This document shows, in pieces, positions 6,220 through 6,526 of a DNA stretch of 6,526 nucleotides. Made by a program: the position numbers and the translations under genes. Each line of letters begins with the position of its first letter. Positions within the stretch are counted from its first letter, which is position 1. The notes beneath the pieces were generated by a model. The model searched no databases. It saw only the letters and a list, made by a program, of their open reading frames with translations, and was not told where the DNA came from. The DNA comes from Candidatus Paceibacter sp. Its GTDB lineage: Bacteria; Patescibacteriota; Minisyncoccia; Phycocordibacterales; JABAAK01. The stretch lies in assembly GCA_014238475.1 (NCBI GenBank), contig JABAAZ010000013.1, forward strand, positions 1 to 6,526, in the 5' to 3' direction.

Positions 6220-6465
6220 ATGCCTATAACAAAATCAGCAAAAAAAGAGCAACGAGCATCTAAAAAGAAAAAAGTTTTTAATCTGCGAAATAAAAGAGAT
6301 TTGAAAATATCTATAAAAAAAATACAAAAAGAAGGGGGTGAGTCAACAAAAGAAAATATAAAAGCACTACAAAAAGCAGTGGACAAAGCTGTCAAAAATG
6401 GTGTTATTAAAAAAAACACAGGAGCTAGAAAAAAATCTCGCTTTATGAAAAACAGGAAAGTATAG
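6220..6465 (+). CDS. rpsT: 30S ribosomal protein bS20
   Basis: Small primary 16S rRNA-binding protein of the 30S subunit. At 81 residues it is close to the family's usual 85-90. It shows the typical S20 pattern: MPITKSAKKEQRASKKK at the start, a very basic helix (NLRNKRDLKISIKKI), the central KALQKAVDKAVKNGVIKKNTGARKKS segment, and a basic Arg/Lys-rich tail (KSRFMKNRK). It ends in TAG. A promoter-like element directly precedes the ATG and a tRNA-Arg follows after 6 nt, so the two are probably cotranscribed. It faces away from the lamin-tail-like gene. Closeness to holA fits the holA/rpsT neighbourhood of Firmicutes. Confidence 0.96.
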   Translation: MPITKSAKKEQRASKKKKVFNLRNKRDLKISIKKIQKEGGESTKENIKALQKAVDKAVKNGVIKKNTGARKKSRFMKNRKV

Positions 6466-6471
6466 TTTGTA

Positions 6472-6526
6472 CTCTCTATAGTTCAATTGGATAGAACACA
6501 GGTTTGCGGAATCTGCGATGGAGGTT
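6472..6526 (+). tRNA. tRNA-Arg (anticodon GCG), 3' end cut by window
   Basis: 5' part of a cloverleaf: acceptor CTCTCTA (6472-6478, partner strand outside the window), TA, D stem GTTC/GAAC with loop AATTGGATA, anticodon stem CAGGT/ATCTG (one G-T pair), loop TTGCGGA, variable loop CGAT, and the first T-stem strand GGAGG followed by TT. The anticodon is GCG at 6506-6508 with G37. The base after G18-G19 is A (A20), a main arginine identity element. The loop equals the usual bacterial tRNA-Arg(ACG) form except for C32T and A34G. The exact 5' end depends on the unseen 3' strand. Confidence 0.85.

Noticed and set aside
6213..6419. Minus-strand frame opposite rpsT
   Set aside because: Antisense shadow of the lysine-rich bS20 coding sequence.
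1633..6465. Recoded TGA (glycine) as in Gracilibacteria/Absconditabacteria
   Set aside because: TGA ends tsaE exactly at the polA overlap, no in-frame TGA occurs inside any gene, and TGG is used for Trp.
1..6526. CRISPR array, insertion sequence or phage remnant
   Set aside because: No regularly spaced repeats, transposase, integrase or duplicated tRNA ends were seen; essentially all sequence is accounted for by core genes.

Overview
The window is a compact, very AT-rich piece of bacterial chromosome. The overall picture suggests a member of the Patescibacteria (Candidate Phyla Radiation), probably a Parcubacteria-like lineage. Reasons: extreme A/T codon bias, trimmed versions of core replication proteins (a Pol I with no working proofreading domain, a short Pol III delta subunit), a divergent type IV pilus ATPase, tRNA genes without an encoded CCA, and a secreted lamin-tail-like protein of a kind I associate with this group. 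The genetic code is standard: TGA, TAA and TAG all end genes here, and tryptophan is TGG. The lineage is an inference, because no 16S rRNA or other placing marker is present.

Layout. Positions 1-1591, minus strand: a GspE/PulE/PilB-family secretion/pilus assembly ATPase, cut at its C-terminus by the window edge. Positions 1592-1632: a 41-bp divergent control region with an inverted repeat and promoter-like elements for both sides. Positions 1633-5151, plus strand: a tightly packed cluster tsaE-polA-holA (4-bp ATGA overlap, then a 1-bp gap), followed by tRNA-Lys(CTT) at 5180-5252. Positions 5263-6162, minus strand: a membrane-anchored, six-cysteine, lamin-tail-like protein converging on the tRNA. 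Positions 6163-6219: a second divergent control region. Positions 6220-6465, plus strand: rpsT (ribosomal protein bS20), followed 6 nt later by a tRNA-Arg with anticodon GCG, cut by the window end.

How the parts relate. The plus-strand genes are housekeeping: tsaE (t6A37 tRNA modification), polA and holA (replication and repair), rpsT, and two tRNAs. TsaE's pathway modifies tRNAs reading ANN codons, which includes the tRNA-Lys of the same cluster. The two minus-strand genes face the cell surface (pilus ATPase, anchored extracytoplasmic protein). No stretch over 300 bp lacks a gene; the largest gaps are only about 40-60 bp.

The most interesting signals are: (1) promoter-like extended -10 boxes placed so that transcription would begin at or within a few bases of the start codon for four genes, suggesting leaderless mRNAs, with no clear Shine-Dalgarno at any start; (2) a Pol I whose proofreading domain has shrunk to a catalytically dead remnant; (3) a pilus ATPase with half of its zinc-binding cysteines missing; (4) a lamin-tail-like fold apparently interrupted by a cysteine-rich insert; (5) a tRNA-Arg with GCG instead of the near-universal bacterial ACG. 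I do not see a convincing new multi-gene system.
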